Under the pieces are notes generated by a model. The model did not search any database. It saw only the letters and a list, made by a program, of their open reading frames with translations, and was not told where the DNA came from. From Filomicrobium sp. (GTDB lineage: Bacteria; Pseudomonadota; Alphaproteobacteria; Rhizobiales; Hyphomicrobiaceae), in contig DAOUZE010000005.1 of the NCBI GenBank assembly GCA_030665765.1, positions 1 to 33,717 of the forward strand: DNA of 33,717 nt. The letters are read 5' to 3'. Made by a program: the position numbers and the translations under genes. Of this stretch, positions 7,922 to 15,702 are shown piece by piece (the first letter of the stretch is position 1; each line of letters starts with the position of its first letter).

Positions 7922-7949
7922 TTGCGTGTGGCGATGGTAACGCTATAAC
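7922..7949 (+). promoter_or_regulatory. Sigma-70-like promoter in USP-SLC13 intergenic region
   Basis: TTGCGT (7922-7927), a 16-base spacer and TATAAC (7944-7949) form a good promoter-like sequence pointing into a region with no gene. Start of transcription would be near 7956-7960. It stands ahead of the structured region described as a candidate small RNA. Confidence 0.4.
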
Positions 7950-7955
7950 ATTTGA

Positions 7956-8115
7956 TTTGGACAGGGTTGAGATTTCAGTCCAAGTCCAGGAGGAGACGAA
8001 GGAGGGTGCCACGTTGAGGCCACGCTGCGGGGTATCCCTCCTTCGTTACTGTTCATTCCCAACCCACCGACAAGATCAAGAAAAGGCCTGTCGTTTCGAC
8101 CGGCCTTAGGTTTTC
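7956..8115 (+). ncRNA. Candidate small RNA of about 155 nt
   Basis: Downstream of the promoter-like sequence the DNA can fold into three hairpins in a row. The first is TTGGAC/GTCCAA (7957-7962 with 7978-7983). The second is a perfect 11-bp stem ACGAAGGAGGG/CCCTCCTTCGT (7996-8006 with 8036-8046). The third is a terminator-like stem at 8083-8107. A further GGGTTG/CAACCC pair (7964-7969 with 8059-8064) could close the second hairpin as an alternative fold. An unpaired AGGAGGAG segment lies between the first two stems. No reading frame of note covers the region. I do not recognise it as 6S, SRP, tmRNA or RNase P RNA. A long 3' UTR of the stress-protein gene is the main alternative. Confidence 0.35.
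8083..8114 (+). terminator. Hairpin terminator, usable in both directions
   Basis: AAGGCC-t-GTCG-ttt-CGAC-c-GGCCTT forms a 10-bp stem with one T/C mismatch and a 3-base loop. AGGTTTTCG follows on the plus strand and TTTTCTTG on the minus strand. It lies between the convergent stress-protein and permease genes and could end the candidate small RNA. Confidence 0.55.
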
Positions 8116-8116
8116 G

Positions 8117-8153
8117 AAAAAAATCGCCTGTGCGAGGAGACGTCGCAGGCGAT
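8117..8153 (-). terminator. Intrinsic terminator of the SLC13 permease gene
   Basis: On the minus strand ATCGCCTG...CAGGCGAT (perfect 8-bp stem, extended by GCG/CGC past a one-base bulge) is followed directly by seven Ts. It begins 55 bases after the permease stop codon and has all marks of a rho-independent terminator. Confidence 0.8.
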
Positions 8154-8207
8154 AGAACCCGATCAATCGACTGCTGTTTCTGTAACTTTATTATTCAGCT
8201 TGCCAGT

Positions 8208-10010
8208 TTAGAGTGGCCAGACCATCAGAATCATCGGCACGCCAACGGCGACGACAATGATCTCCAGCGGCAGTCCCATGCGCCAGTAATCTCCGAAGCG
8301 GTAGCCACCAGGCCCCATAATCAGCGTGTTGTTCTTGTGGCCTATCGGCGTCAAGAAGGCGCAACTCGCGGCGATAGCAACGGCCATCAAAAACGGATCC
8401 GGATTGACACCCAGCGACCTTGCCACTTCCACGGAGATAGGTGCGGCGACAAGAGCGGTCGCGGTGTTATTTAAGACATCCGACAAGGTCATCGTTAGCG
8501 CCATCAGTATTGTCAGCACTACCCAAGGCGGAAGCCCCTGGGATACGTCGACGATGCTTTGTGCCAATATTTTTGAAGCGCCCGTTTGTTCGAGTGCTGC
8601 CCCGATTGGGATGAGCGAGCCGATCAATACAACCACGGGCCACTCGATGGTGTCGTAGAGCTGTTTTAGTGGCACGATGCCGAGCAACACATAGAGCACG
8701 CAGACCAAGGCCAAGGCGATCGGCAGATAGAGTATGCCGAAGCTCGAAGCGGCGATGGCTGCTGCAAACAAACCCGCCGCGAGTAGGGCTTTGCCAGTGT
8801 TCTTGACCTCAAGCCCACGCTCGGCGAGGGGCACCATGCCCATTTCTTCAATGAAAGCATTGGTGCGTGTCTTCGGACCTAACAACAACAGCACATCACC
8901 AACGGCAACCTGCGTGCGGCGAACGCGGGTCTGGATTTTGCGACCTTCGCGCTGGATACCAATAAGCCAGATTCCGTAGTTATCGACCAAGCTCAGGGAA
9001 TTGCTGGTGCGGCCTTCGATGCGTGTGCCTGGGCGGACAACGGCCTCGACGAGATCAAGATCGGCGCCCCGGATTTTGTCGCGCTGATGGTCTTGGTCGA
9101 CGTATGCCAGCTTATGTTCAGCGACAAAGTCGTCGAGGGATTCGGCGGCGGCTTCGACGAGGAGAACGTCGCCCTCCTGCAGCCTGATCCATCCGGCGTG
9201 GCGTTGCAGCCTGGACTTACCCCGGATGACATTGAGAAGCGTGACGTCGCCTTGTTCGCTGGCCTTTTCGACATCGACCAATTGTTTGTCGAGGAAGGAT
9301 GACTTTTCCTCGACGGTCAGTTCGGCGATGTAGTCGTTCAACTTGAAAGATTCATCACTGGCGTCGACGCGTCCTGCTGAGCTTGGGATCAGCCGCCAAC
9401 CGATGAGGGCAACGAAGGCGATGCCGGCGGCGGCGCAGACGATGCCAACGGGTGCGAAGTCGAACATCTCAAAGGGGGCGCCAAGTTCACGCTCGCGATA
9501 CGTTGAGATGATGATATTCGGCGGCGTTCCGATCAACGTCACAAGGCCGCCGAGTATGGTCGCAAACGACAGCGGCATGAGGGTCAATGCGGGAGATCGC
9601 TTCGCCTTGCGGGCGGCGTTGATATCGACCGGCATGAGCAAGGCGAGGGCGCCGACGTTATTCATGAAACCCGACAGGAGCCCCCCGACGGTTGACATTA
9701 TGGCGATGTGGATGGGAACCGAGCGGTCAGCAGCGGTCAGATGACGCGCTATGAAATCCACCGCGCCCGAAACCGAAAGGCCATAGCTGACAACGAGTAC
9801 AAGCGCGATAATCAGTGTTGCGGGATGGCCGAAGCCGTCGAAAGCCTGATCCTTTGGTACCGCGCCGATGATGACGGCGACGACGAGGGCAGCAAACGCA
9901 ACGAGATCGTAGCGCCAACGTCCCCAGACCAGCAGGGTGAGTACACCCAGCAGGATCCCCAGAACTTTGAGCTGATCAGTGGTGAATGGAAGGCTGATGG
10001 TGTCGATCAT
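8208..10010 (-). CDS. SLC13-family permease with two TrkA-C (RCK-C) domains
   Basis: This 600-residue membrane protein belongs to the divalent anion/sodium symporter (SLC13/DASS, CitT-ArsB fold) family. The first half has membrane segments with the hairpin motif FMNNVGALALLMPV and the signature GGLVTLIGTPPNIII. The middle, about residues 215-390, is soluble and contains two TrkA-C-like domains (around NVIRGKSRLQRHAGWIRLQEGDVLLVEA and TRVRRTQVAVGDVLLLLGP). The second half repeats the fold with TLSDVLNNTATALVAAPI. Family members import sulfate, dicarboxylates or citrate with sodium; those with paired TrkA-C domains are often annotated as sulfate-type or generic, and the ligand is not readable. 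ATG 10010 has no strong ribosome-binding site, but no better start is near. It is transcribed alone and ends at a clear terminator. Confidence 0.92.
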   Translation of the reverse strand: MIDTISLPFTTDQLKVLGILLGVLTLLVWGRWRYDLVAFAALVVAVIIGAVPKDQAFDGFGHPATLIIALVLVVSYGLSVSGAVDFIARHLTAADRSVPIHIAIMSTVGGLLSGFMNNVGALALLMPVDINAARKAKRSPALTLMPLSFATILGGLVTLIGTPPNIIISTYRERELGAPFEMFDFAPVGIVCAAAGIAFVALIGWRLIPSSAGRVDASDESFKLNDYIAELTVEEKSSFLDKQLVDVEKASEQGDVTLLNVIRGKSRLQRHAGWIRLQEGDVLLVEAAAESLDDFVAEHKLAYVDQDHQRDKIRGADLDLVEAVVRPGTRIEGRTSNSLSLVDNYGIWLIGIQREGRKIQTRVRRTQVAVGDVLLLLGPKTRTNAFIEEMGMVPLAERGLEVKNTGKALLAAGLFAAAIAASSFGILYLPIALALVCVLYVLLGIVPLKQLYDTIEWPVVVLIGSLIPIGAALEQTGASKILAQSIVDVSQGLPPWVVLTILMALTMTLSDVLNNTATALVAAPISVEVARSLGVNPDPFLMAVAIAASCAFLTPIGHKNNTLIMGPGGYRFGDYWRMGLPLEIIVVAVGVPMILMVWPL

Positions 10011-10111
10011 AACGCGGAGTGTTGCCGTAGCTTGCTGTCAGCCGCAAGTCCGCAGTCCAACGTGTCGGACGCTGTGTGGCCTATGGGGCAGCCGATAAAT
10101 AGGGCAACGAC

Positions 10112-10390
10112 CTAGCGTTCTATCCCGATTTCCCAACCATGGCTGATGCAGCGCGCGCCGATTTCAATCGGTCCAAGATTGAAAACCTTGTTGCAGGTCA
10201 GGACCGGTTTGTTGGGTATTGCAGCCGCGCTTTCGCCCAGCTTCAATCCAGCTCCCGAGCTGATGGCCAGGAAATAGGCGGGTTGATGTTTACTTGTCGT
10301 CGCATGGCCTTGCGGCTGCCAGAGAATTACTCCAAGTCCGGCAAAGCCGAAGGCGAATAGCGCAAGTGCACTGCGCTGTGACCACGGCAT
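10112..10390 (-). CDS. Small exported protein of unknown function
   Basis: The ORF track starts at 10447, but ATG 10390 has GAGGGG six bases upstream and gives a 92-residue protein with an N-terminal signal sequence (MPWSQRSALALFAFGFAGLGVIL, likely cut after GHA). The mature part is about 60 residues, with two Cys (LTCNKVF and GARCISHG) that could form a disulfide in the periplasm. I do not recognise the family. The gene lies alone between the permease and another small exported protein, both on the minus strand. Confidence 0.6.
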   Translation of the reverse strand: MPWSQRSALALFAFGFAGLGVILWQPQGHATTSKHQPAYFLAISSGAGLKLGESAAAIPNKPVLTCNKVFNLGPIEIGARCISHGWEIGIER

Positions 10391-10571
10391 GGCGATCCCC
10401 TCACCCCATAATAATGTGCACTTCAGAGTCACGTTCGCGTCCGGCAACGGCCCTTACCGCTGCCGTGGAGAACAATGGAGCTGATTCGCGGGCCTACGTC
10501 TTATCTGAGAGGGAGTGTAAGGACGTTCAGAGCTGGGATGTTGTTGCGATGTCACAGCGGATGACTGTCGC

Positions 10572-10823
10572 TCAGTTTTTGAAACCGGCAGCAGCGAGGG
10601 TTACCTGGCAGCGCGTGCCGAGTTTTGAGAAGTTGCGGCGAACGCAGCGTTTGACTTTGGCAACAGTCGGCTTGCGGCCAATGCAGAGACGACGGACGTC
10701 GGATTCGCAGGCTGCACGCATCTGTGGTGTGACGCCACTGGGAAGCTTGAAGTTATCGCCTGCGATGGCTGTGTTGGCACAGAGCAATACGGCTGAAACT
10801 GTAATGCCGCTGGTTGTTTTCAC
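10572..10823 (-). CDS. Small periplasmic Cys-rich-repeat protein
   Basis: An 83-residue protein with a signal peptide (MKTTSGITVSAVLLCANTAIA, cut before GDN) and one mature domain with four cysteines in the order C-x7-C-x11-C-x11-C, seen in AACESDVRRLC, KVKRCVRRN and GTRCQV. This spacing and the surrounding ACxSDVxxLC pattern resemble the eukaryotic-like Cys-rich (GLG1/FGFR) repeat found in small proteobacterial secreted proteins. The start is GTG with GGAG eight bases upstream. No function is known for the bacterial proteins. The sequence suggests a disulfide-stabilised, basic periplasmic protein. Confidence 0.7.
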   Translation of the reverse strand: MKTTSGITVSAVLLCANTAIAGDNFKLPSGVTPQMRAACESDVRRLCIGRKPTVAKVKRCVRRNFSKLGTRCQVTLAAAGFKN

Positions 10824-11038
10824 TTTATACGCTCCGACGTGTTGAATGCGGACAATTCGCTAATTCTTGTCGCGAATTTGTAGCAAGTGGATCGCGTGCT
10901 GCACTGCGGCAAGCAACCGCATTCATTCACTTTTTCCACTCTTTTTGAAACAACCGGCATTAGTCGGGCCAGCCTCGTGCCAAAGAGGCCGAGCGGTCTA
11001 AATGCCGCGCCGGATCGGCCAGAAAGGTTTGTGGACGA

Positions 11039-11524
11039 TCACTTCCGTGGCGTCATCTCAAATCCAACGGTGTCGAGGATACCTGGTAGCACCTCATTGA
11101 TGCGGACCGAGTCGACGTCGTCTTTATGCAGGACTTCGGCGGCGCCCGCCTTCATCAGGTCCATACGCCGTCTGCGGGTTGCGACACCGCTGACGACCAC
11201 GATGGGGCCCGCGTATCCGACGCGGCGCAGATACGGAATGGAATCGGAAGCTCGGTCGGCAGACAGTTCGAGATTGTCATCGAGTAGGATCAATTGCGGC
11301 TTGTGCTTCAGCACCTGGTCAATCGCGCTCGATAGTGTATTGGCCTCGCGCACATCGATCTCATAGCCAAACATCAGGTGCAGTGTGGCGCGCAAACGCT
11401 TTATGTCCGTGCTGCAGTCATCGACCACCAGGACATTTGTCAGCTTCGGCATCTTTTTGAGTGATTTGGTGAGGCCGCTCTTTCTATCGAGAAAATCTCC
11501 GCCGGAGGTGGATGACTCCGCCAT
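11039..11524 (-). CDS. Single-domain response regulator
   Basis: This 161-residue protein is a receiver domain with a 28-residue N-terminal tail and no output domain. The acidic pocket is in VLVVDDCSTD (D35/D36), the phospho-acceptor is D82 in LILLDDNL, the switch Ser is S112 in IVVVSG, and the conserved Lys is K134 in VLHKDD. It therefore probably works by protein-protein contact, like CheY, or as a phosphate relay. ATG 11524 follows AGGAG nine bases upstream. It lies 153 bases behind the histidine kinase gene on the same strand, which makes the kinase its likely phospho-donor. With the GTPase and OmpA-domain genes it forms one set. Confidence 0.9.
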   Translation of the reverse strand: MAESSTSGGDFLDRKSGLTKSLKKMPKLTNVLVVDDCSTDIKRLRATLHLMFGYEIDVREANTLSSAIDQVLKHKPQLILLDDNLELSADRASDSIPYLRRVGYAGPIVVVSGVATRRRRMDLMKAGAAEVLHKDDVDSVRINEVLPGILDTVGFEMTPRK

Positions 11525-11677
11525 TACCGTATTCTCCTGTTCGGGTGCACCAGAGGTGAAACTGACTGCTCTTGTGCGGGTGCGCAGAACTTACATCAAT
11601 CAAACGGCCGCGAACGGATGTTGTTGTCGCAGAAAACAAGCAATGCCGCAATGTCAGGTGTGTCGCCTAGTCGAAAC

Positions 11678-12919
11678 TCATCGATCAGCAGTGGTTTCCT
11701 GGCACGGTATCAGCGGCCAGGAGAGCTGGAATTCGCTACCTCGTCGCTCAGATGGATTTGAGATCAGGTGCAGTTGACCACCCACGGTTTCGACGGTGCG
11801 TTTTACGAAAGCGAGCCCCATGCCGTGCGTGAGTTCTGCGTTGGGTTGGCAGCCGCCATCGGGACCTCTTCGATAACTACGAAATGGGTAGAACACCGCT
11901 TCCTGACGTTTGAGGGGGATACCTGGACCGTTGTCGCTCACCGTTACAGAAAGATGGTCATCGGTTAGTTTCGCGAATACACGGACCCAGCCCGCCTCGG
12001 GTTTGTCGTGATGCTTGATGGCATTGTCGACCAAGTTGCGCAGTACGAGATCGAACGGAGCGACATAGGTTTCGATGTTCGGCCAGTCGCCTTGGACTTC
12101 GATTGTGAACCTGTGAGGGCGCGGGAGCGAACTGACTATTGAATCAATCAAGTGTCGGCTATTGAGATGCTCCAATGTCTCCGTTTGGCGGCCGAGGCTG
12201 GCATAGTCGAGCAACTGCGAGAGCATTGTCGACATGCGTCGTGACTGCTGTTTCAAGGCTGCGCAGGCTTTGTGGGCGTCTTGCGGTCGTGCTTGACTGA
12301 GCGCGGTTTCGATATCGTCTGTGAAATAGCGTAGTGCGCGCATTGGAGCCTTGAGGTCGTGCGAGATAACTGTCGCAAAGTCCTCAAGGTCGCGGTTACA
12401 CAGCTCAAGCTCGGCGTTGGTGCGCTCCAGTTCGAGCTTTTGTTGTTCGATTTGTTCGAGCAGGATGGTGCGGTCGCGTTGCAGCCTTGCCAGCGTAGTG
12501 TCGGTACTCGAGTGGCCGCTGGCGCGCGTCACGAGCAGCAGAAATTCGTCGTTGTTGATTATAGGGGGCTGATCTTTGAGCGTCGACTCGCCGACGCTGT
12601 GTTCGGTTATTTCGGGATGACTGCGGAAAACGTAAATGTCGATCCGCGGTGTATCCGTGCCTTCGCCATTAACGAGGAGAATGCCGGGGAGTTCGAACGA
12701 GGTGCGGCCATCCGCAGGCAGGTTTTGAATATCGTCCAGGTAGTCGGCTAAAAATGGCAAACCCGATGAGACCGCTTCGCCAACTCCGAGGCTGGCAGTG
12801 AGATCACCAAAACGAGCTGTGACGATAAAACTAGCATCGAGCCAGGCCATGCCGTAGATGCCGTTGCGGGCGAGCAGCAATCCGGCGCTGAGTAGGGGAG
12901 AGGGTTTAGAGAGACCCAT
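11678..12919 (-). CDS. Cytoplasmic sensor histidine kinase
   Basis: This protein of about 413 residues has no membrane segment. The first 140 residues (with ARNGIYGMAWLDASFIVTARFG) look PAS-like and should be the sensor part. A coiled coil follows (TLARLQRDRTILLEQIEQQKLELERTNAELE). Next come the dimerisation helix with the phospho-acceptor His in TVISHDLKAPMRALRY and the ATP-binding domain with N-box LRNLVDNAIKHHD, DNGPGIP and GMGLAFVKR. The kinase core resembles the bacteriophytochrome/light-sensor type (HWE is excluded by the normal H-box). GTG 12937, ATG 12934 (TGATG overlap with the GTPase stop) and ATG 12919 are all possible; I prefer 12919 for its GGAG six bases upstream. It is coupled to the GTPase gene and precedes the response regulator. 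Confidence 0.92.
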   Translation of the reverse strand: MGLSKPSPLLSAGLLLARNGIYGMAWLDASFIVTARFGDLTASLGVGEAVSSGLPFLADYLDDIQNLPADGRTSFELPGILLVNGEGTDTPRIDIYVFRSHPEITEHSVGESTLKDQPPIINNDEFLLLVTRASGHSSTDTTLARLQRDRTILLEQIEQQKLELERTNAELELCNRDLEDFATVISHDLKAPMRALRYFTDDIETALSQARPQDAHKACAALKQQSRRMSTMLSQLLDYASLGRQTETLEHLNSRHLIDSIVSSLPRPHRFTIEVQGDWPNIETYVAPFDLVLRNLVDNAIKHHDKPEAGWVRVFAKLTDDHLSVTVSDNGPGIPLKRQEAVFYPFRSYRRGPDGGCQPNAELTHGMGLAFVKRTVETVGGQLHLISNPSERRGSEFQLSWPLIPCQETTADR

Positions 12920-12933
12920 GACATTCTCCGTCA

Positions 12934-13443
12934 TCACAGTCCGCGGCGTAAAATTGCATCCGCAGTCGCGTGGAAGGCGACATCGACGTTTTCGCCGGTC
13001 TTGGCGCTGGTTTTGAAGAGCGGTTCTGTTGTCTCCGCGCGCAGTTCCTCAGGCAGTTCGGGTGTGTCGGTGTCCGGAAAGAGATCGGATTTATTGAGCA
13101 GCAAGCTAAGTGGGCGGCCGGCACGTGCTTCGCGCCAGCCCGTGGTAAGTCCGGCCATGGCCTTCAAAGTTGCCGGGCGGGTGGAATCGCCGACGATGAT
13201 GGCTGCTGAAGCGTTCTTCAGGTAGACGCTTGAAAATATGGTCTGGCCGAAGTTGCCGTCGGTGTCCCAGATGAGCAACGTCACGGCCGGACGGTCGTCG
13301 GTTTCGGGCAAGTTGTAAGTGTAGATCTCGACATTGATGGTCGGCATGTAGTCGGTGCGGTATCGGCCATGCACGAGGCGATTAACGAGGGACGTTTTGC
13401 CCACCCCAATTTCGCCCAGCAGCATAATTTTGCGCGATGTCAC
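12934..13443 (-). CDS. Ras/Rab-like small GTPase
   Basis: This 169-residue protein has all five G-motifs of the Ras superfamily: P-loop GEIGVGKTSL (10-19), switch I YMPTINVE with T35, G3 as WDTDGNFGQ (59-67), G4 NKSD (117-120) and G5 TSAK (145-148). It is one domain with no membrane anchor or Cys-tail. Compared with Ras, position 12 is Ile, A59 is Asp and the catalytic Gln61 is Asn, so hydrolysis is probably slow without a partner. It is not obviously MglA, because it lacks the neighbouring mglB. The GTG start overlaps the stop of the OmpA-domain gene (GTGA), and the stop overlaps the kinase gene, so all three are translationally coupled. I infer a switch linking the envelope protein to the two-component pair. 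Confidence 0.92.
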   Translation of the reverse strand: MTSRKIMLLGEIGVGKTSLVNRLVHGRYRTDYMPTINVEIYTYNLPETDDRPAVTLLIWDTDGNFGQTIFSSVYLKNASAAIIVGDSTRPATLKAMAGLTTGWREARAGRPLSLLLNKSDLFPDTDTPELPEELRAETTEPLFKTSAKTGENVDVAFHATADAILRRGL

Positions 13444-15617
13444 TCGGACGCTTCTCCAACAAAGCCCAGTTCGAATTCGACGCGGCGGTTGGGGCTCGAT
13501 GCTCCAATAACGGACGAGATGCCCTTCAGATCGTGGCGGCCGACGGAGACCATCCGGTTGGCGGGTACGCCGCGACGTATCAATTCCTGCATGACAACAT
13601 TGGCCCGGTTTTGCGACAATGGTGAGTTGTGTTGCGAGGTGCCCTGCTCATCGGTGAAGCCGACGATGCGGATATGCGCATCGCTGGCCATTATCAGTTG
13701 AGCAAGTTCGTCAAGATGCTTGGCGGTGACCGCTAGGTTCCGGAAGTCGGTTTCGCTGGAGAAGAAGATCGCGTGGGAGTCGATCCAGGCCGCGAGCTGT
13801 TCGTGCGGTGTTGGTGCGGTAGGCGGCGGGATTTCAATGGGTGGCTGTTTGACGTTGGCAGCCTGCGCAAGCGCTACGGTCAGGGTGGCGAACTGCTCGA
13901 CTTGGACCGCCATCGCTTCGGTCTCCAACATCAGGTTTCCGGTCTCGGCGGTGTTGGTGGCCATGGGCTCGGAACGTGCGGCTTGTGGATCAAGCAGGGA
14001 TGTTAGCTCATCGGCTGCCGAGGCTATGCGCGCCCGCAGGGCTGGCAAGTGTTGGCTCAGATCGCGATTGGCGACGGTGCTATCCGCTCCGGCGGCCAGT
14101 TCGCGCAGGGATTCGAGTTCCCCTCTAACATCGGACACGGTTGCGGCAGCGGAACTGGCGATGGCCCGTGCTTCAGGGCTATCGACGTTCTGCTGGAGAC
14201 GCTGCAGGTCGGCGGGGACCGCGGTCAGCCGTTGGATCGTGCGCGCGATGCTGCTGTCAAAGGCCTGCCGTTGGAGACGTCGAGGTAATTCATCGAGCTG
14301 TTGGCGAAGATCGCTGATCAGGGGGGTTGCGTCGGGAGTGGTGGGAACGACGTTCAGTTCATCATTGACTGTGACGCCGGTCAGCTCTGTCTCGAGCCGC
14401 GAGATGATATCAGTCTTGGCGGCTGGTGTTGGCGCGAGACCGGCCAGTGAGACTTCCTTGCCAAAGTCGGTCACGGTTAGGCGGACAGGGTAACCGCGCA
14501 TCGATTGGGTTTCAGAAATGACAGTGTTGGCACGTTCTCGGACTCGTTCGGCTGTGAAGACGTTGTAGCCGGTCCAGACCAGCCATGCGGTTAGGGCGAG
14601 GACCACGAGCCAAGCCATTGCCTTCAGCACGAACCAGCCGGTTTTGTCTTCTTCAATCTCGCGTCTGATTGCATCAATGCGTGACTGGATGTTCTCGGCG
14701 GTGTCGGAGAGGAGATCGGTTTGCTGGTTGGCCTCGTTGCTTGTCGCCAATTCATCCCAATGCGATTGGCGGCGCTCGAGCGTGGACATGAACTCTTCGT
14801 CGATTAGCCGCTCGACGGTGGCGTTGGCGACACCAGAACATTTCGCGGCGAGCAAGAGCCGCGGTGAGGCGCGCAGATAGACCTGGGCGGTGTTGAGGTC
14901 GATCTGGCGCAGGGATGAAGCTTCGTCGGCAAAAGCCTCCAGCGAGAATTCGTTGATGGCGGTCAGGATGCCGCTCATCACCTGATCGCGGTCCGGATGG
15001 CCGTCGTTGCCTGGCCAACGTGCCAGCAGTTCGCCGGAGCCGCGGCGGATGAGGTAGACTTCCTCGACCCGTAGATCCTGGGATCTCGCCAGCGCCAATT
15101 CCGCCATCGAGCGGCCGGTGGCTATGCTCTTGAGCCACAGCATCGTCGAGTTCGCCGTCATCTGGCGATCGATACGCTGGGTGAGTTCGCGGATAGCACT
15201 GGCCACATAGGACTGAACGAGACGGCCGGTTATGGGGTAGAGCGCTTCGACCAGTTCGTCCTGGCTTTCGTGGATTTCGCGCTTGATCGTGCGGATCACC
15301 AGAGGTGCCATCGCCTGAGACAGCTCATTGTGGTGCTTGATCTCGGCTTCGGACAGCGCACGGTCGAGAACTTCGGCAACGCTCGTTTTAAAGCGGTCTT
15401 CGGTGCCAGCGCGCGAAAAGACATCTTCGAGCTGGCCTATGACCTCATTGCGAAATGTCGCTTCGGCGTCAGCGAGGCGGTTGAGGTCACGCGATAGCGC
15501 GGCGCGTTGATCGGTGCCGAGTTTGGCTACGGCTTCGACGCGGCGTTGCAAATCGGTGAGAGCTTGAGATTCATGCTCAAAGAGCAGTTCTTTTAGCTTT
15601 GTGACGCCTTGCGACAT
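13440..15617 (-). CDS. Inner-membrane protein with periplasmic OmpA-like domain, GTPase partner
   Basis: A 725-residue protein (732 from the TTG used in the ORF track; I prefer ATG 15617). Residues 1-330 are hydrophilic and should be cytoplasmic: coiled-coil and helical segments, then a compact alpha/beta stretch (LRVEEVYLIRRGSGELLARW to YLRASPRLLLAAKCSG) that resembles roadblock/longin-type GTPase platforms. One membrane helix follows (WFVLKAMAWLVVLALTAWLVW). Then come a BON-like domain (YPVRLTVTDFGKEVSLAG), a long helical spacer and a C-terminal OmpA/MotB domain with peptidoglycan-binding Asp and Arg in FTDEQGT and PLSQNRANVV, fifteen residues apart. No cleavable signal is present, so topology is inside-to-outside. 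It overlaps the GTPase gene by four bases. The platform reading is inferred from the pattern of residues and the gene order. Confidence 0.88.
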   Translation of the reverse strand: MSQGVTKLKELLFEHESQALTDLQRRVEAVAKLGTDQRAALSRDLNRLADAEATFRNEVIGQLEDVFSRAGTEDRFKTSVAEVLDRALSEAEIKHHNELSQAMAPLVIRTIKREIHESQDELVEALYPITGRLVQSYVASAIRELTQRIDRQMTANSTMLWLKSIATGRSMAELALARSQDLRVEEVYLIRRGSGELLARWPGNDGHPDRDQVMSGILTAINEFSLEAFADEASSLRQIDLNTAQVYLRASPRLLLAAKCSGVANATVERLIDEEFMSTLERRQSHWDELATSNEANQQTDLLSDTAENIQSRIDAIRREIEEDKTGWFVLKAMAWLVVLALTAWLVWTGYNVFTAERVRERANTVISETQSMRGYPVRLTVTDFGKEVSLAGLAPTPAAKTDIISRLETELTGVTVNDELNVVPTTPDATPLISDLRQQLDELPRRLQRQAFDSSIARTIQRLTAVPADLQRLQQNVDSPEARAIASSAAATVSDVRGELESLRELAAGADSTVANRDLSQHLPALRARIASAADELTSLLDPQAARSEPMATNTAETGNLMLETEAMAVQVEQFATLTVALAQAANVKQPPIEIPPPTAPTPHEQLAAWIDSHAIFFSSETDFRNLAVTAKHLDELAQLIMASDAHIRIVGFTDEQGTSQHNSPLSQNRANVVMQELIRRGVPANRMVSVGRHDLKGISSVIGASSPNRRVEFELGFVGEASE

Positions 15618-15702
15618 GGCGAGCGTAATACTTCCCAAGAAACGGCGAGTTTAGCCTTTTTGCAGGCAACCTGCAGGATGGAACCCGAGACTTTCGCGCC
15701 GG

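Noticed and set aside
7956-8064. 6S RNA or SRP RNA identity for the structured intergenic region
   Set aside because: The rod-like alternative fold is suggestive of 6S, but the closed part is only about 100 nt, and the conserved SRP tetraloop core is absent. Left as an unnamed candidate.
12934-13443. MglA identity for the GTPase
   Set aside because: No mglB neighbour, and the partner gene is an OmpA-domain membrane protein; the general Ras/Rab-like label is safer.
13720-14493. 257-residue plus-strand ORF
   Set aside because: It is antisense to the OmpA-domain gene and is Ser/Arg/Ala-rich without domain motifs.
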